Source: Phycisphaerae bacterium
Lineage (GTDB): Bacteria > Planctomycetota > Phycisphaerae > Sedimentisphaerales > Anaerobacaceae
Assembly (NCBI GenBank): GCA_030667885.1
Contig: DAOUVA010000098.1
Coordinates: 1 to 10,438 of the forward strand
Reading direction: 5' to 3'
DNA length: 10,438 nucleotides
A program made the position numbers and the translations under genes. A model generated the notes under the pieces. It had not been told where the DNA came from and searched no databases. It worked only from the letters and a program-made list of their open reading frames with translations. Positions 1 to 7,377 of this stretch are shown here, piece after piece. Numbering within the stretch: position 1 is the stretch's first letter; each line of letters starts with the position of its first letter.

Positions 1-326
1 ACTTCGATTGGATGCTCTCACCCGGTTTTAGTTCAATTTTGCGTTATAATCCGAAAGAAACTTTAATGAAGGTTAAATGCCCAGTGCTGGCTCTGCATGG
101 TGATAGAGACATGCAGATTCCAAAGGAGGACTTGAAAGGTGTTGAAGCGGCCCTTAAAGCCGGAGGCAATCTCCAATATACTATAAAAGAATTCTCAGGG
201 ATGAATCATCTGTTCCAAACTGCAAAGACCGGTTCGCCGTCTGAGTATGCCAAAATTGAAGAAACTATATCGCCAATTGTGTTAAATATAATGTCTGATT
301 GGATACTAAACCAGGCCTCCAAGTAA
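1..326 (+). CDS. Alpha/beta hydrolase, C-terminal part (5' end outside window)
   Basis: C-terminal portion of an alpha/beta-hydrolase-fold enzyme. The frame is open to the left edge (residues F-D-W precede the first visible ATG at 12), so that ATG is internal and the gene starts outside the window. Two family hallmarks are visible. The segment PVLALHGDRDMQIP is the strand carrying the acidic member of the catalytic triad (Asp of GDRD). GMNHLFQ carries the catalytic His. The nucleophile elbow (GxSxG) is not in view. The protein ends with a helix (IVLNIMSDWILNQ) and a TAA stop. It resembles esterase/dienelactone-hydrolase or serine-aminopeptidase-like members, but the substrate cannot be told. 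It is the only plus-strand gene here and converges on the MATE gene, so it is not part of the sugar operon. Confidence 0.85.
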   Translation, partial: FDWMLSPGFSSILRYNPKETLMKVKCPVLALHGDRDMQIPKEDLKGVEAALKAGGNLQYTIKEFSGMNHLFQTAKTGSPSEYAKIEETISPIVLNIMSDWILNQASK

Positions 327-434
327 TCTAAATTTATCACTATAAAGGCTGGTTCTAAATTTGAATATCACGGCGAGGTGAATCTGATTCGACCGCTTGG
401 TATCATAATCTGACGTACCGCCTGAGCTGTACGC

Positions 435-475
435 AATCTTAAAATAAAACCAATTCAACATTGATTTTATAGATT
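435..475 (-). terminator. AT-rich inverted repeat between convergent genes, possible terminator
   Basis: Arms at 444-454 and 460-470 (ATAAAACCAAT / ATTGATTTTAT) form an 11-bp stem with a 5-nt loop. The single mismatch becomes a G-U wobble in the minus-strand transcript. Outer arms AATCT (435-439) and AGATT (471-475) extend it across a 4-nt bulge. Read on the minus strand it lies about 23 bp beyond the MATE stop, and its 3' side is U-rich. The stem is AT-rich and lacks a clean terminal U run, so this is only a candidate terminator for the MATE cluster. It might also serve the plus-strand hydrolase. Apart from this, 327-497 shows no gene. Confidence 0.35.
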
Positions 476-497
476 ACGCGAAACGATATACATCATG

Positions 498-1925
498 CTA
501 TTCAACCGCAGCTCCATTTTGAATCGGAACGCTGGGCCCGCGGCGTTTGAATAAATCTATATTCATCCACTTTTTGCTCTTAAATCTCCAGCGAGTGGCT
601 AATCCCACCGCAATAATGCTGACCGTAGCAGCCGACCACGGCCCCAATGCACCAAGCGACGGGAAAAACCTCGCTATGAGCCAGCCGCCAAGTCCTAATA
701 TTAATACCGCCCCGACCGCCGAAACTATTGCCAGCCAAACAGTATCACCCGCTCCTCGCAGCGAGCCGCTGTAAATAGAACGTGCCGCATGAAAGGCTTG
801 GTATATGGCGGCACAAATAAGAATTTTTACTCCCGTCTCAACCACTTTATCGTCGGATGACCAAAAAGCCATCAGGGCGTTTCTGAATACGAAAAAGCAA
901 ATCCCCACAAGCCCCATATAAATCATCGCAACCTTCAAACATACCCTGGTCTGCTTAATCGCTATGTCTTTTCTGCCCTGGCCTATCGTTTTACCAACCG
1001 CCGCCGTCAAGGCCGTACCCATCCCGACAACCGGCATAATCGAAAGAGAAGTATATGAAAGCACAGCGCTTGTCGCGGCCAGCGCTTCGGTACCGAATTT
1101 CCCGACCAGTCCGAACAATATCACGCCCCAGAATGCGACATTAACCATCAGCCCGAAGCCGGCCGGAAGCCCAACCTTCAACAAATCGTACATTTTCCCA
1201 AAATCTATATATAAAGTTCTTCTGGACTTATAGGTTGCATTTATATCGGCGCCTAAAAATAAGGCAATATTTATAACAGCCCCGATACCAATGCCGATAA
1301 ATGTACCCCAGCCCGCACCCGCGATACCCATCCTGGGAAAACCGAACTTGCCGAAAATCAAAACGTAGTTGGCTGCCACATTCACCACCTGCCCGCATAA
1401 CGATGCAAACATCGTAATAACAGGCCGATGAATACCCATAAAGAACTGCCCGCTCGACCAGTTAATCACGGCCATAATATGAGCATAAAGCATAATACGA
1501 AGATATATCACTTCCATCCCGACCACCGCCGGCGGGTGTCCCATCATTTTGAATATCCACGGTGCCGTCGGCCACATAATTGCCACAACCGCAGTAAAAA
1601 AAACAAGCCCCATATATACAGCCTGCCAGAAATAATTCGAGCAGTCCTTTTTGTCGCCTCTGCCGAGACTTTGGCTTACGAACGTATTAAGACTTGTTAT
1701 CGCGCCTATGGCAAAACCACCCGGAATAAAGCTCACAAATCCGGCCGGCAAAATCGCCGCCAACGCATCTGTACCGAGACGCGAAACCATAAGCCTGTCA
1801 ACGAACTGCATAATGGTAAACGATATGGTCGCTATCACCATCGGCGCTGATAGCTTCAGCATATAACTTAGCGTTGTTGGGTCTTCACTGTCACTGGATG
1901 AAAGTAGAGTTGATTCGTCCGTCAT
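498..1925 (-). CDS. MATE family multidrug/Na+-driven efflux transporter
   Basis: Inner-membrane antiporter of the MATE (multi-antimicrobial extrusion, NorM/DinF-like) family, which exports cationic drugs or metabolites against Na+ or H+. The protein is about 475 aa, a normal length, with about twelve hydrophobic segments in two repeated halves. The first half opens with LSAPMVIATISFTIMQFVDR, the typical first helix with the P-M/V and QxVDxxMVSRLG pattern. The second half opens with a KVGLPAGFG segment. SGSLRGAGDTVW near the C-terminus is the characteristic R-G-x-G-D-T loop. The start is ambiguous: the frame can begin at a TTG at 1946, overlapping the upstream DUF167 gene by 7 bp, but the ATG at 1925 (MTDEST) gives a conventional 14-bp gap and is preferred. 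Neither start has a strong Shine-Dalgarno. It ends in TAG. It is probably cotranscribed with the DUF167 gene. Substrate unknown. Confidence 0.93.
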   Translation of the reverse strand: MTDESTLLSSSDSEDPTTLSYMLKLSAPMVIATISFTIMQFVDRLMVSRLGTDALAAILPAGFVSFIPGGFAIGAITSLNTFVSQSLGRGDKKDCSNYFWQAVYMGLVFFTAVVAIMWPTAPWIFKMMGHPPAVVGMEVIYLRIMLYAHIMAVINWSSGQFFMGIHRPVITMFASLCGQVVNVAANYVLIFGKFGFPRMGIAGAGWGTFIGIGIGAVINIALFLGADINATYKSRRTLYIDFGKMYDLLKVGLPAGFGLMVNVAFWGVILFGLVGKFGTEALAATSAVLSYTSLSIMPVVGMGTALTAAVGKTIGQGRKDIAIKQTRVCLKVAMIYMGLVGICFFVFRNALMAFWSSDDKVVETGVKILICAAIYQAFHAARSIYSGSLRGAGDTVWLAIVSAVGAVLILGLGGWLIARFFPSLGALGPWSAATVSIIAVGLATRWRFKSKKWMNIDLFKRRGPSVPIQNGAAVE

Positions 1926-1939
1926 TTCAAGGCTTAGTT

Positions 1940-2254
1940 TTAACAAGAATCCTGTTTATTCAATCCCAATTTTTCCATCAGCATATCGGCCGAAATGTCC
2001 AAAACCTGCACGTGTTTGACCGGGCTTGTTTGACCGGAGATTATACTTATCGCATTTCTTTTCACATCAAGTTGTTTGGCTAAGAACTTTAAAAGGCATT
2101 TATTGGCCTTTCCCTTTTCCGGAGCGGCGGAAACCTTGACCTTCACCATCCCGTCAAGAAGCCCGCAAAACCTCGTCGGCCCGCTGCTGCCGGGCACAAT
2201 CTTGGCTGTAAAGACAACACCACCATCAATTTCTTGAATCGCTGGATTAGCCAT
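1940..2254 (-). CDS. DUF167 / YggU (UPF0235) family protein
   Basis: Small 104-aa cytoplasmic protein of the DUF167 (UPF0235, E. coli YggU) family, whose biochemical role is not established. Family signatures are plain. The first is an N-terminal beta strand followed by KIVPGSSGP, where members usually have VxPGA/S. Then comes KVKVSAAPEKGKANKCLLKFLAK, the family's most conserved stretch (V-x-A-P-P-x-x-G-K-A-N), and finally ISIISGQTSPVKHVQVL, equivalent to the usual I-x-x-G-x-x-S-R-x-K. The usual Arg of SRxK is Pro here, a minor deviation. It starts at an ATG 43 bp downstream of the 100-aa gene's stop, and its stop overlaps or lies 14 bp before the MATE start, consistent with one transcript. 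The length is normal for the family. Confidence 0.9.
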   Translation of the reverse strand: MANPAIQEIDGGVVFTAKIVPGSSGPTRFCGLLDGMVKVKVSAAPEKGKANKCLLKFLAKQLDVKRNAISIISGQTSPVKHVQVLDISADMLMEKLGLNKQDSC

Positions 2255-2297
2255 TTCAATAATCAGACCTGAGTATTACACGGAGTTAATTTCCGAA

Positions 2298-2600
2298 TCA
2301 CTCAATGTTTTCCCGAAGGTTCGCGCCAATCGCCTGTTGTACATACTTTTCAACCTGCTCTGCAAGCTCATTCAGTGAGGCAAGTTGAAAATCCTCGTAA
2401 TGGCCCCCGATAAGTTCGCCGTCCAGCGCCCTCTTGTAGATTCTGACACGTATAACGGTAGGGTCAGTATCCGATTTGCTGAAATCGCTGTCTTTATGCT
2501 CGGTAAGCTCAACCCGCCAGCTCTGGCTGATGAAAACAAGGCACTTGCCGGTAAAAACCGCCGTCGGAAAATAATCACATAATAGCTTAAGTGTTTCCAT
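2298..2600 (-). CDS. Hypothetical protein, 100 aa
   Basis: Not recognised as a named family. The 100-aa product is mixed alpha/beta. A hydrophobic strand-rich N-terminal half (LLCDYFPTAVFTGKCLVFIS) is followed by a charged loop (TEHKDSDFSKSDTDP). Next is a strand, TVIRVRIYKR, and a C-terminal amphipathic helix, LNELAEQVEKYVQQAI. There is no signal peptide or membrane span, so it is probably cytoplasmic. It starts at an ATG at 2600 with only a weak purine-rich stretch (AAGAGAA) about 12 bp upstream, and stops with TGA. The 43-bp gap to the DUF167 gene suggests it is the first gene of a three-gene transcript ending with MATE. The coherent secondary-structure pattern and co-orientation support a real gene. 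An overlapping minus-strand frame (2372-2578) and a plus-strand frame are shadows. Confidence 0.7.
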   Translation of the reverse strand: METLKLLCDYFPTAVFTGKCLVFISQSWRVELTEHKDSDFSKSDTDPTVIRVRIYKRALDGELIGGHYEDFQLASLNELAEQVEKYVQQAIGANLRENIE

Positions 2601-2815
2601 CTGTAATATACTGTTCTCTTCTTATAAACAAAAACAAATCCTGATTACACGTATTTTCAATTAGCGTATATTACCAAAGATAATGCCAAATGCACTATTT
2701 TATTCATTTAATACTTTGAATAATAAGATCGGTGGCGTCGAATCAGCTTATTTCCGGTGTGCCCTAAAGTACGGATTTGTATCAAGCTTAGTTTCTAAAC
2801 AAAAAACCTTGACCG

Positions 2816-2845
2816 ATTATATTTTATTTAACAACTAATTTTCAG
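2816..2845 (-). promoter_or_regulatory. Weak candidate promoter in the 2601-2834 gap
   Basis: On the minus strand a perfect TATAAT (2821-2816) lies about 18 bp downstream of CTGAAA, a 4/6 match to the -35 box, inside the end of the DUF1080-fusion gene. It would face the 100-aa/DUF167/MATE cluster, but with a leader of about 200 nt. The surrounding gap is AT-rich, and such boxes arise easily by chance. No gene, tRNA or convincing hairpin was seen in the remainder of 2601-2834. Confidence 0.25.
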
Positions 2846-4337
2846 ACAGTTTGCGCCATGCTTCCATTGAACGCCTGAGGTTGTCATAAGCATCACCGCC
2901 AATACCATAACCCTGAAATCCTATTGGGCCTGTGTAGCCGGCCCTCGTTAGCGTCCTCAGGAATCGACCAATGTTAAATGTGCCGCGGTCCAGCGTCTGA
3001 ATCAGTTGTTTCCAGTCCTTTCCTCCGCTGTCGGCGCCATTGATACTAACCACAAACAAATGAGGCATCGCTGAGTTTATCAACGATCTCATATTCTGTT
3101 CATCCTCTGTCCTCAGCCAGTGACACAGGTTGAATGTTATTCCTACGTTCTTACGGTCAACTTTTTTTGCCACCCGTATCGCATCCTCTACCTTCTCAAC
3201 CCAAAAACCCGTATGTGGGTACATTGCGACGCGTAAGCCCGCCTCAGCCGCCATATCGGAAATCTCCCGTATGACTTTCACTGCACGCGCATCACCCTCG
3301 GCTGTAGATGGCCTTAACTTCTTACTCTGTACGAAAAGCCACAGTATCGAATTGCTTCCCTTAAGTACCTCGATAGCCTCCTTCAGTTCCGGGCCGTAAC
3401 TCGGCTGGTCGGCATCGATATTAGCTCCGAGATAAACCGCAAACATCCTCAAATCGTTTTTATCAAGCTCTTCGAGCATTCCACCCAATTCTTTTCCTGC
3501 CGTGCACCCGATTCCCGCATACCCTAATTCTTTGACCATTTCCACCTGCTCTTTTGCGGTTTTGTGTTTATCGTCTTTCGTCGCGGTATCCATCGCAAAG
3601 AAGGGAATCGGTCCTGCCGGTTCTATCCGGATATTACGATACGCCACAGGCCCATGGTCACCCTGCAGCATTAACGGCCCTGTCGGCTTTTCGTCGTTAT
3701 ACGCACTGGCTCGCGTCGGTCCGCTTACCTCAACATCCGCATGAACAACAGTCCCGTTATGAACAACCTTCTCGAATCTGGCATTAGCAATCTTTTCTCC
3801 CCTCCTGTTAAAACGAGGCGAACGAAAGATAATATCAAATGTCTGCCACTGACCGGGCTCCCGAGATACATTTACCCGTGGAGAATGACCTTCATAACCT
3901 TTAGGCTCTCTATTATCATCCCACCTCTCGTAAATGCCCCCGCACTCAATTCCCGGATACTGCGACTTCTTCTGCCTGCTATCGAAGACTTGTATTTCAT
4001 ATCTACCCATAAAATATACACCGGAATTGGAGTCTTTAGAGACCATAAACTCGATATGGGCCTTGACATCACCAAATACTTCTTTGCTTAAAAGATGAGT
4101 TGTCCTGCCGGCAGGCCCGTTCACAATTACTCCCGTACCCGGCTTGCTGCTCAGAAGCTTGTTATTGTCCGGTTTTGTAAACACATCACCGACAATTTGC
4201 CATTGTCCCGTATTGTCACGCCACTGAGAAAAATCACCACCTGTTAGAACAACACTTTTACCGCTCTCTTTTGCACCGACATTCACTGCGAACACCAGCA
4301 GCAAAATCACCAGAATCTTTGTATTTCGAATATTCAT
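2835..4337 (-). CDS. Secreted DUF1080 (3-keto-disaccharide hydrolase) / xylose-isomerase-like TIM-barrel fusion
   Basis: A 500-aa two-domain exported protein. Residues 1-22 form a Sec signal peptide (positive N-region, then ILVILLLVFAVNVGA). About 28-240 is a DUF1080/LamG-like beta-sandwich, Pfam's 3-keto-disaccharide hydrolase. Its cues are DFSQWR (35-40), NSGVYFMGRYEIQVFDS (104-120) and the hallmark close GPLMLQGDHGPVAYRNIRI (220-238). About 245-500 is a sugar-phosphate isomerase/epimerase-like TIM barrel (AP endonuclease 2 superfamily). Its cues are FFAMDTA, ELGYAGIG (270-277), MYPHTGFWVE (372-381), NLCHW (403-407), VSINGADS (430-437) and GFQGYGIGGD (473-482). The usual last metal-ligand Glu is Gln at 475. 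DUF1080 proteins hydrolyse 3-keto-glycosides, and the barrel may isomerise the released keto-sugar; both roles are inferred for this protein. The start has GGAGG 4 bp upstream. It is the last gene of the operon, 33 bp after the oxidoreductase gene, and ends in TAG. Confidence 0.92.
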   Translation of the reverse strand: MNIRNTKILVILLLVFAVNVGAKESGKSVVLTGGDFSQWRDNTGQWQIVGDVFTKPDNNKLLSSKPGTGVIVNGPAGRTTHLLSKEVFGDVKAHIEFMVSKDSNSGVYFMGRYEIQVFDSRQKKSQYPGIECGGIYERWDDNREPKGYEGHSPRVNVSREPGQWQTFDIIFRSPRFNRRGEKIANARFEKVVHNGTVVHADVEVSGPTRASAYNDEKPTGPLMLQGDHGPVAYRNIRIEPAGPIPFFAMDTATKDDKHKTAKEQVEMVKELGYAGIGCTAGKELGGMLEELDKNDLRMFAVYLGANIDADQPSYGPELKEAIEVLKGSNSILWLFVQSKKLRPSTAEGDARAVKVIREISDMAAEAGLRVAMYPHTGFWVEKVEDAIRVAKKVDRKNVGITFNLCHWLRTEDEQNMRSLINSAMPHLFVVSINGADSGGKDWKQLIQTLDRGTFNIGRFLRTLTRAGYTGPIGFQGYGIGGDAYDNLRRSMEAWRKLSEN

Positions 4338-4370
4338 AATTCCTCCACTTCAAATAATAAATAGTCAATT

Positions 4371-5663
4371 CTACAGCCGCCAGGGGCTTCGCATCGACCG
4401 TGACAACATCCGGTTGGCCTGTTCATCGTTGATAAAGAGCTCTTTGTCAGGGTCCCATTTTAGTTTTCGCCCCAAAAGCATTGAGATATTACCGATGTGT
4501 GCGATTGTAAAACACCGATGGCCTATCTCCGGCGGAAAATAACAGTCTTTACGGGATTTCACACAATCAAGGAAGTTCCGCTGCTCACCGGCCTTACAAG
4601 TATAAAGATGTATCTCATTCGGTCCAATCACTGATTTCAGAATAGATTTAGGCTCGGCCTGCAATTTAGCCCTCCAGCCGCGATTACCTATCCACCCCTC
4701 CGACCCTTCGAACCGCAGACTCGGAGTGCCAGAAGTCACTATCAGCCTGACGCCGCTGGCATATTTATATTCGATTCGAAAATCTTTCGCGCTGTTATAA
4801 AGTCCGTCCCGCCAGAATTCACCTTTTCCTTCGACCTCCACCGGCCCGGTATGTTCAGTATCGTTTCCCCACTGAGCGCCGTCCAAAAGATGCGCCCCCC
4901 AGTCCGTTAACATCCCTCCCGAATAATCATGTATCCACCGAAAATTCCAGTGAATGCGGTCTTTGGTATATGGTGCGTATGGTGCCGGGCCAAGCCACAT
5001 GTCGTAATCAAAACCATCCGGCACGGGCATAGGCGTAGGGTCTCCGGGCGTATCCGGCCCGCTGGGCAGTTCCACCCGGACAGTGTGCACCTTGCCGATT
5101 CTCCCGTTACGAACCAGCTCACACATCCGGTGATATACATCAACCGACCTGTCTTCCGTTGACCATTGAAAGACACGATTATAACGCTTCATCGTCTCAC
5201 AAAGCACCCTGCCTTCCTCAACGGTCAGTGTCGGTTTCTCGCACTCTATATCTTTGCCCGCCTGGGCCGCCATTATTGAAATTGGAACATGCCAGTGGTC
5301 GGGCGTCGAAATCATCACCGCATCGATATCGTCCCGCTCGATAATTTTCCGAAAATCCTTGTAAGTCGCACAATCTTTATTGCCGTATTTCTTGTTCACC
5401 ATATCACGGGCTATATTCTTATGACTGGTTTCAACGTCGCAAACCGCAACAGCCTGGGCATCTGCGTTTCCCAGAAAGTTCGTTAAATTAACCGATCTGC
5501 CGTGACCGCCCACACCGATAAAGCCTATCGTAATCCGCTCACTCGCCGCAACTGCCCCCGCCTTGCCAAGAGCCGAAGACCGGACCAAATAAGGAAAACC
5601 AACTACCCCCGCAGACACGCCAATTGTCTTTCTTAAAAACTGCCGTCTATTAACTTTCCTCAT
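4371..5663 (-). CDS. Tat-exported Gfo/Idh/MocA family oxidoreductase (copy 1)
   Basis: A 430-aa NAD(P)-dependent sugar oxidoreductase. The twin-arginine signal NRRQFLRK (5-12) is followed by a hydrophobic stretch and SSALGKA, so it is probably folded with cofactor and then exported. The Rossmann domain has ITIGFIGVGGHG with GxGxxG at 50-55, VCDVE at 74-78, TPDHWH at 120-125 and the catalytic-region EKP at 142-144. The C-terminal beta-sheet domain includes MWLGPAPYAPY and HWNFRWIHDYSGGMLTDWGAH. It ends with KWDPDKE...NDEQA...SMRSPWRL, typical of PVC-group members (bacterial Gfo C-terminal domain). GAGGAG lies 10 bp before the ATG. It is a tandem paralogue of the next gene upstream, 54 bp away. 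By context it probably oxidises a glycoside hydroxyl (C3) or reduces the keto product; the substrate is not visible from sequence. It ends in TAG. Confidence 0.95.
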   Translation of the reverse strand: MRKVNRRQFLRKTIGVSAGVVGFPYLVRSSALGKAGAVAASERITIGFIGVGGHGRSVNLTNFLGNADAQAVAVCDVETSHKNIARDMVNKKYGNKDCATYKDFRKIIERDDIDAVMISTPDHWHVPISIMAAQAGKDIECEKPTLTVEEGRVLCETMKRYNRVFQWSTEDRSVDVYHRMCELVRNGRIGKVHTVRVELPSGPDTPGDPTPMPVPDGFDYDMWLGPAPYAPYTKDRIHWNFRWIHDYSGGMLTDWGAHLLDGAQWGNDTEHTGPVEVEGKGEFWRDGLYNSAKDFRIEYKYASGVRLIVTSGTPSLRFEGSEGWIGNRGWRAKLQAEPKSILKSVIGPNEIHLYTCKAGEQRNFLDCVKSRKDCYFPPEIGHRCFTIAHIGNISMLLGRKLKWDPDKELFINDEQANRMLSRSMRSPWRL

Positions 5664-5717
5664 AATAAAAATGCTCCTCTATCGTAGTAAAATCATTAAT
5701 CAATAAACATTAATCAT

Positions 5718-7079
5718 TTACAAGTGCCACGGGCTTCGCATAGACCTTGTCATCATCCGCTCGGCCTGTTCGTCGTTGACAAATTGCTCTTTGTCCGGGT
5801 CCCATTTCAAATCCCGCCCCAATCGCATTGCAATATTACCAAGATGCGAAACGGTAATGGAACGGTGAGCCGTTTCAATCGGGGCGACAGTCTCCTTCCG
5901 CGAAATCACGCAATCGATAAAATTCCGCGAATGGTCATCGCTTTGGTACAAATGAATCTCGTTCGGCCCGATGACAGAGTCAAGCAGTGACTTCGGCTCC
6001 GCATTGTGACGTCCACGGTTCGCCCATACCCTGCCTTCCGTGCCCTCTAACGTTACTCCGCCGCGCTCCTTGTTCGAGATAATCAATTTTACGCCGTTCT
6101 TGTATATACACTCGAAATAGAATTCCTTCGCGGTATTATAAAAACCGTCTTTGGCAAATACGCCTTTGGCATTTACTATTTCCACCGGCCCTGTGTCCTC
6201 CGTGCCCATACCCCATTGTGCGATATCCGGGTGATGTCCTCCCCAATCCGTAACCTGCCCGCCGGAATAATCCAGCAGCCAGCGAAAATTAACGTGGCAC
6301 CTGGCAGGGCAGTAGGGGGCATAAGGAGCCGGGCCAAGCCACATCTCGTAGTTAAAACCTTCAGGCACAGGCTTTGGTTTTGTAAGATGACCTTTTTTTG
6401 AAATATCAGGTGTCCCGCCCGGCAGACCGCACCTGACGGTATGCAGTTTCCCAATCCGGCCGTTTCGAACTAATTCGCACGCTCGCCTGAAATTATGGTC
6501 CGAACGCTGCTGACTGCCCGTCTGAAAAATCCGGCCGCACCGTTTCACCGCATCGCTCATCGCCCGTCCCTCCGGAATAGTCAGTGACAAAGGCTTTTCA
6601 CCATAGATGTCCTTGCCGGCTTTTGCCGCTTCGATAACAGCTATGGAATGCCAGTGGTCCGGAATTGCCAGCAATACCACATCGATATCATCACGTTCTA
6701 AAACTCTGCGAAAATCTTCATAAGAAGTGCATCCTCTGTAAGTGCCCGATTCCGCTCTAAGGCCGTAATGTTCCGCGACTATTCTTTTTGCAGGCTCTCG
6801 CCCACCGACACGATTGTCCCAGTATCCGTTGCTCTCGCGGTTAACGTCGCACACCGCCGTAATCTGTACACGCTCGTCCCTAAGGAAACTTTTCAAATCA
6901 TTGGTACCCTGGTTCCCCGTGCCGATGCAGCCCATGGTAATCCTGTTGCTCGGCGCAACATTGCCTGCTTTACCCAGCGCTGATGAAGGAACGATATATG
7001 GAAATGCTATTGCCGCCCCGGCAAAACCTGTGGACTTTTTCAAAAAGCCGCGACGTGAGATATGCCCTTTGGGATTCAT
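5718..7079 (-). CDS. Tat-exported Gfo/Idh/MocA family oxidoreductase (copy 2)
   Basis: A 453-aa paralogue of the preceding oxidoreductase. The frame is open back to a GTG at 7196, but the ATG at 7079 is the start: a GGAGG lies 7 bp upstream, and the protein then begins directly with a Tat signal (ISRRGFLKKS, RR at 9-10, hydrophobic core, SSALGKA). Rossmann cues are GCIGTGNQG (GxGxxG 53-58), VCDVN, PDHWH (140-144) and GEKP (160-163). The C-terminal half has MWLGPAPYAPY, NFRWLLDYSGGQVTDWGGHH and the closing KWDPDKE...NDEQA...SMRSPWHL block, nearly identical to copy 1. An insert of about 20 residues after VCDVN (GYWDNRVGGREPAKR region), absent from copy 1, suggests a different substrate or an active-site lid. 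It is probably periplasmic and probably paired with copy 1 in oxidising and reducing sugar C3. It ends in TAA. Confidence 0.95.
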   Translation of the reverse strand: MNPKGHISRRGFLKKSTGFAGAAIAFPYIVPSSALGKAGNVAPSNRITMGCIGTGNQGTNDLKSFLRDERVQITAVCDVNRESNGYWDNRVGGREPAKRIVAEHYGLRAESGTYRGCTSYEDFRRVLERDDIDVVLLAIPDHWHSIAVIEAAKAGKDIYGEKPLSLTIPEGRAMSDAVKRCGRIFQTGSQQRSDHNFRRACELVRNGRIGKLHTVRCGLPGGTPDISKKGHLTKPKPVPEGFNYEMWLGPAPYAPYCPARCHVNFRWLLDYSGGQVTDWGGHHPDIAQWGMGTEDTGPVEIVNAKGVFAKDGFYNTAKEFYFECIYKNGVKLIISNKERGGVTLEGTEGRVWANRGRHNAEPKSLLDSVIGPNEIHLYQSDDHSRNFIDCVISRKETVAPIETAHRSITVSHLGNIAMRLGRDLKWDPDKEQFVNDEQAERMMTRSMRSPWHL

Positions 7080-7086
7080 GTTACAA

Positions 7087-7091
7087 CCTCC
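7087..7091 (-). promoter_or_regulatory. Strong Shine-Dalgarno that fixes the copy-2 oxidoreductase start
   Basis: GGAGG on the minus strand with a 7-nt spacer to the ATG at 7079. It is the best ribosome site in the window. It shows that the 39 in-frame codons further upstream (to 7196) are not part of this protein and frees that DNA to be the C-terminal end of the URO-D-like frame. Confidence 0.85.
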
Positions 7092-7110
7092 AATTATTAT
7101 TAATATGCAC

Positions 7111-7377
7111 TCAGAACGACAGCAGGCACTGCCAGATATATGTGTATCCGAGGGCATCGATGTCCTCCCAGATTTGTTGGACCATTGCCTTGTCACCGGT
7201 TATTTCAGGCAAATCCTTGACTCGCTGCTCCCAGGGAAAACATACCCCTGGTTTCACCGGCTGCTCCGGATGCCCTGTCATACCATTAACTTTCTTGCGT
7301 GACTCCACAGATGTCGGTAAATCGCAAGGCGGCGTATCGGTCGGCGCCTCAAAGCTGCCCGACGAATAAACACCATG
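7111..7377 (-). pseudogene. In-frame C-terminal continuation of the URO-D-like gene beyond a TAG
   Basis: After the TAG at 7380-7378 the same frame stays open for 88 codons and ends at TGA (7113-7111), 31 bp before the next gene's ATG. The translation looks like genuine protein. It starts HGVYSSGSFEAPTD, which completes the helix-strand junction expected at the end of a URO-D fold (usually ...EYGxY). It continues with GVCFPWEQRVKDLPEITGDK and a well-formed helix and strand (MVQQIWEDIDAL, GYTYIWQCLLSF). About 54 of 88 codons end in G or C, and three Trp codons are present, both typical of coding DNA. No start with a ribosome site was seen after the TAG, so separate translation is unlikely. Readings: nonsense mutation (CAG, AAG or GAG to TAG), sequencing error, or amber readthrough or recoding. 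Type 'pseudogene' is provisional. Confidence 0.65.

Noticed and set aside
327..497. Possible tRNA or small RNA between the convergent genes
   Set aside because: No cloverleaf arms, T-loop GGTTCRA or CCA end could be assembled; only the AT-rich hairpin stands out.
1428..1850. 140-codon plus-strand open frame
   Set aside because: Antisense to the MATE gene. His/Arg-rich and disordered-looking; an artefact of the hydrophobic codon pattern on the other strand.
7080..7196. 5' extension of the copy-2 oxidoreductase back to a GTG at 7196
   Set aside because: The GGAGG 7 bp before the ATG at 7079 and the Tat signal starting right after it fix the start. The extra residues are not signal-like, and the DNA is better explained by the URO-D-like tail in another frame.
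6814..7302. 162-codon plus-strand open frame
   Set aside because: Antisense to the oxidoreductase start and the URO-D-like tail, both of which have clear protein features. It has no family resemblance or ribosome site and is a shadow frame.
7278..7376. Small minus-strand frame starting at the ATG 1 bp after the URO-D-like TAG (MVFIRRAALRRRP...)
   Set aside because: Only 32 codons, Arg-rich, out of frame with the coherent tail and without a ribosome site; an off-frame reading of the tail DNA.
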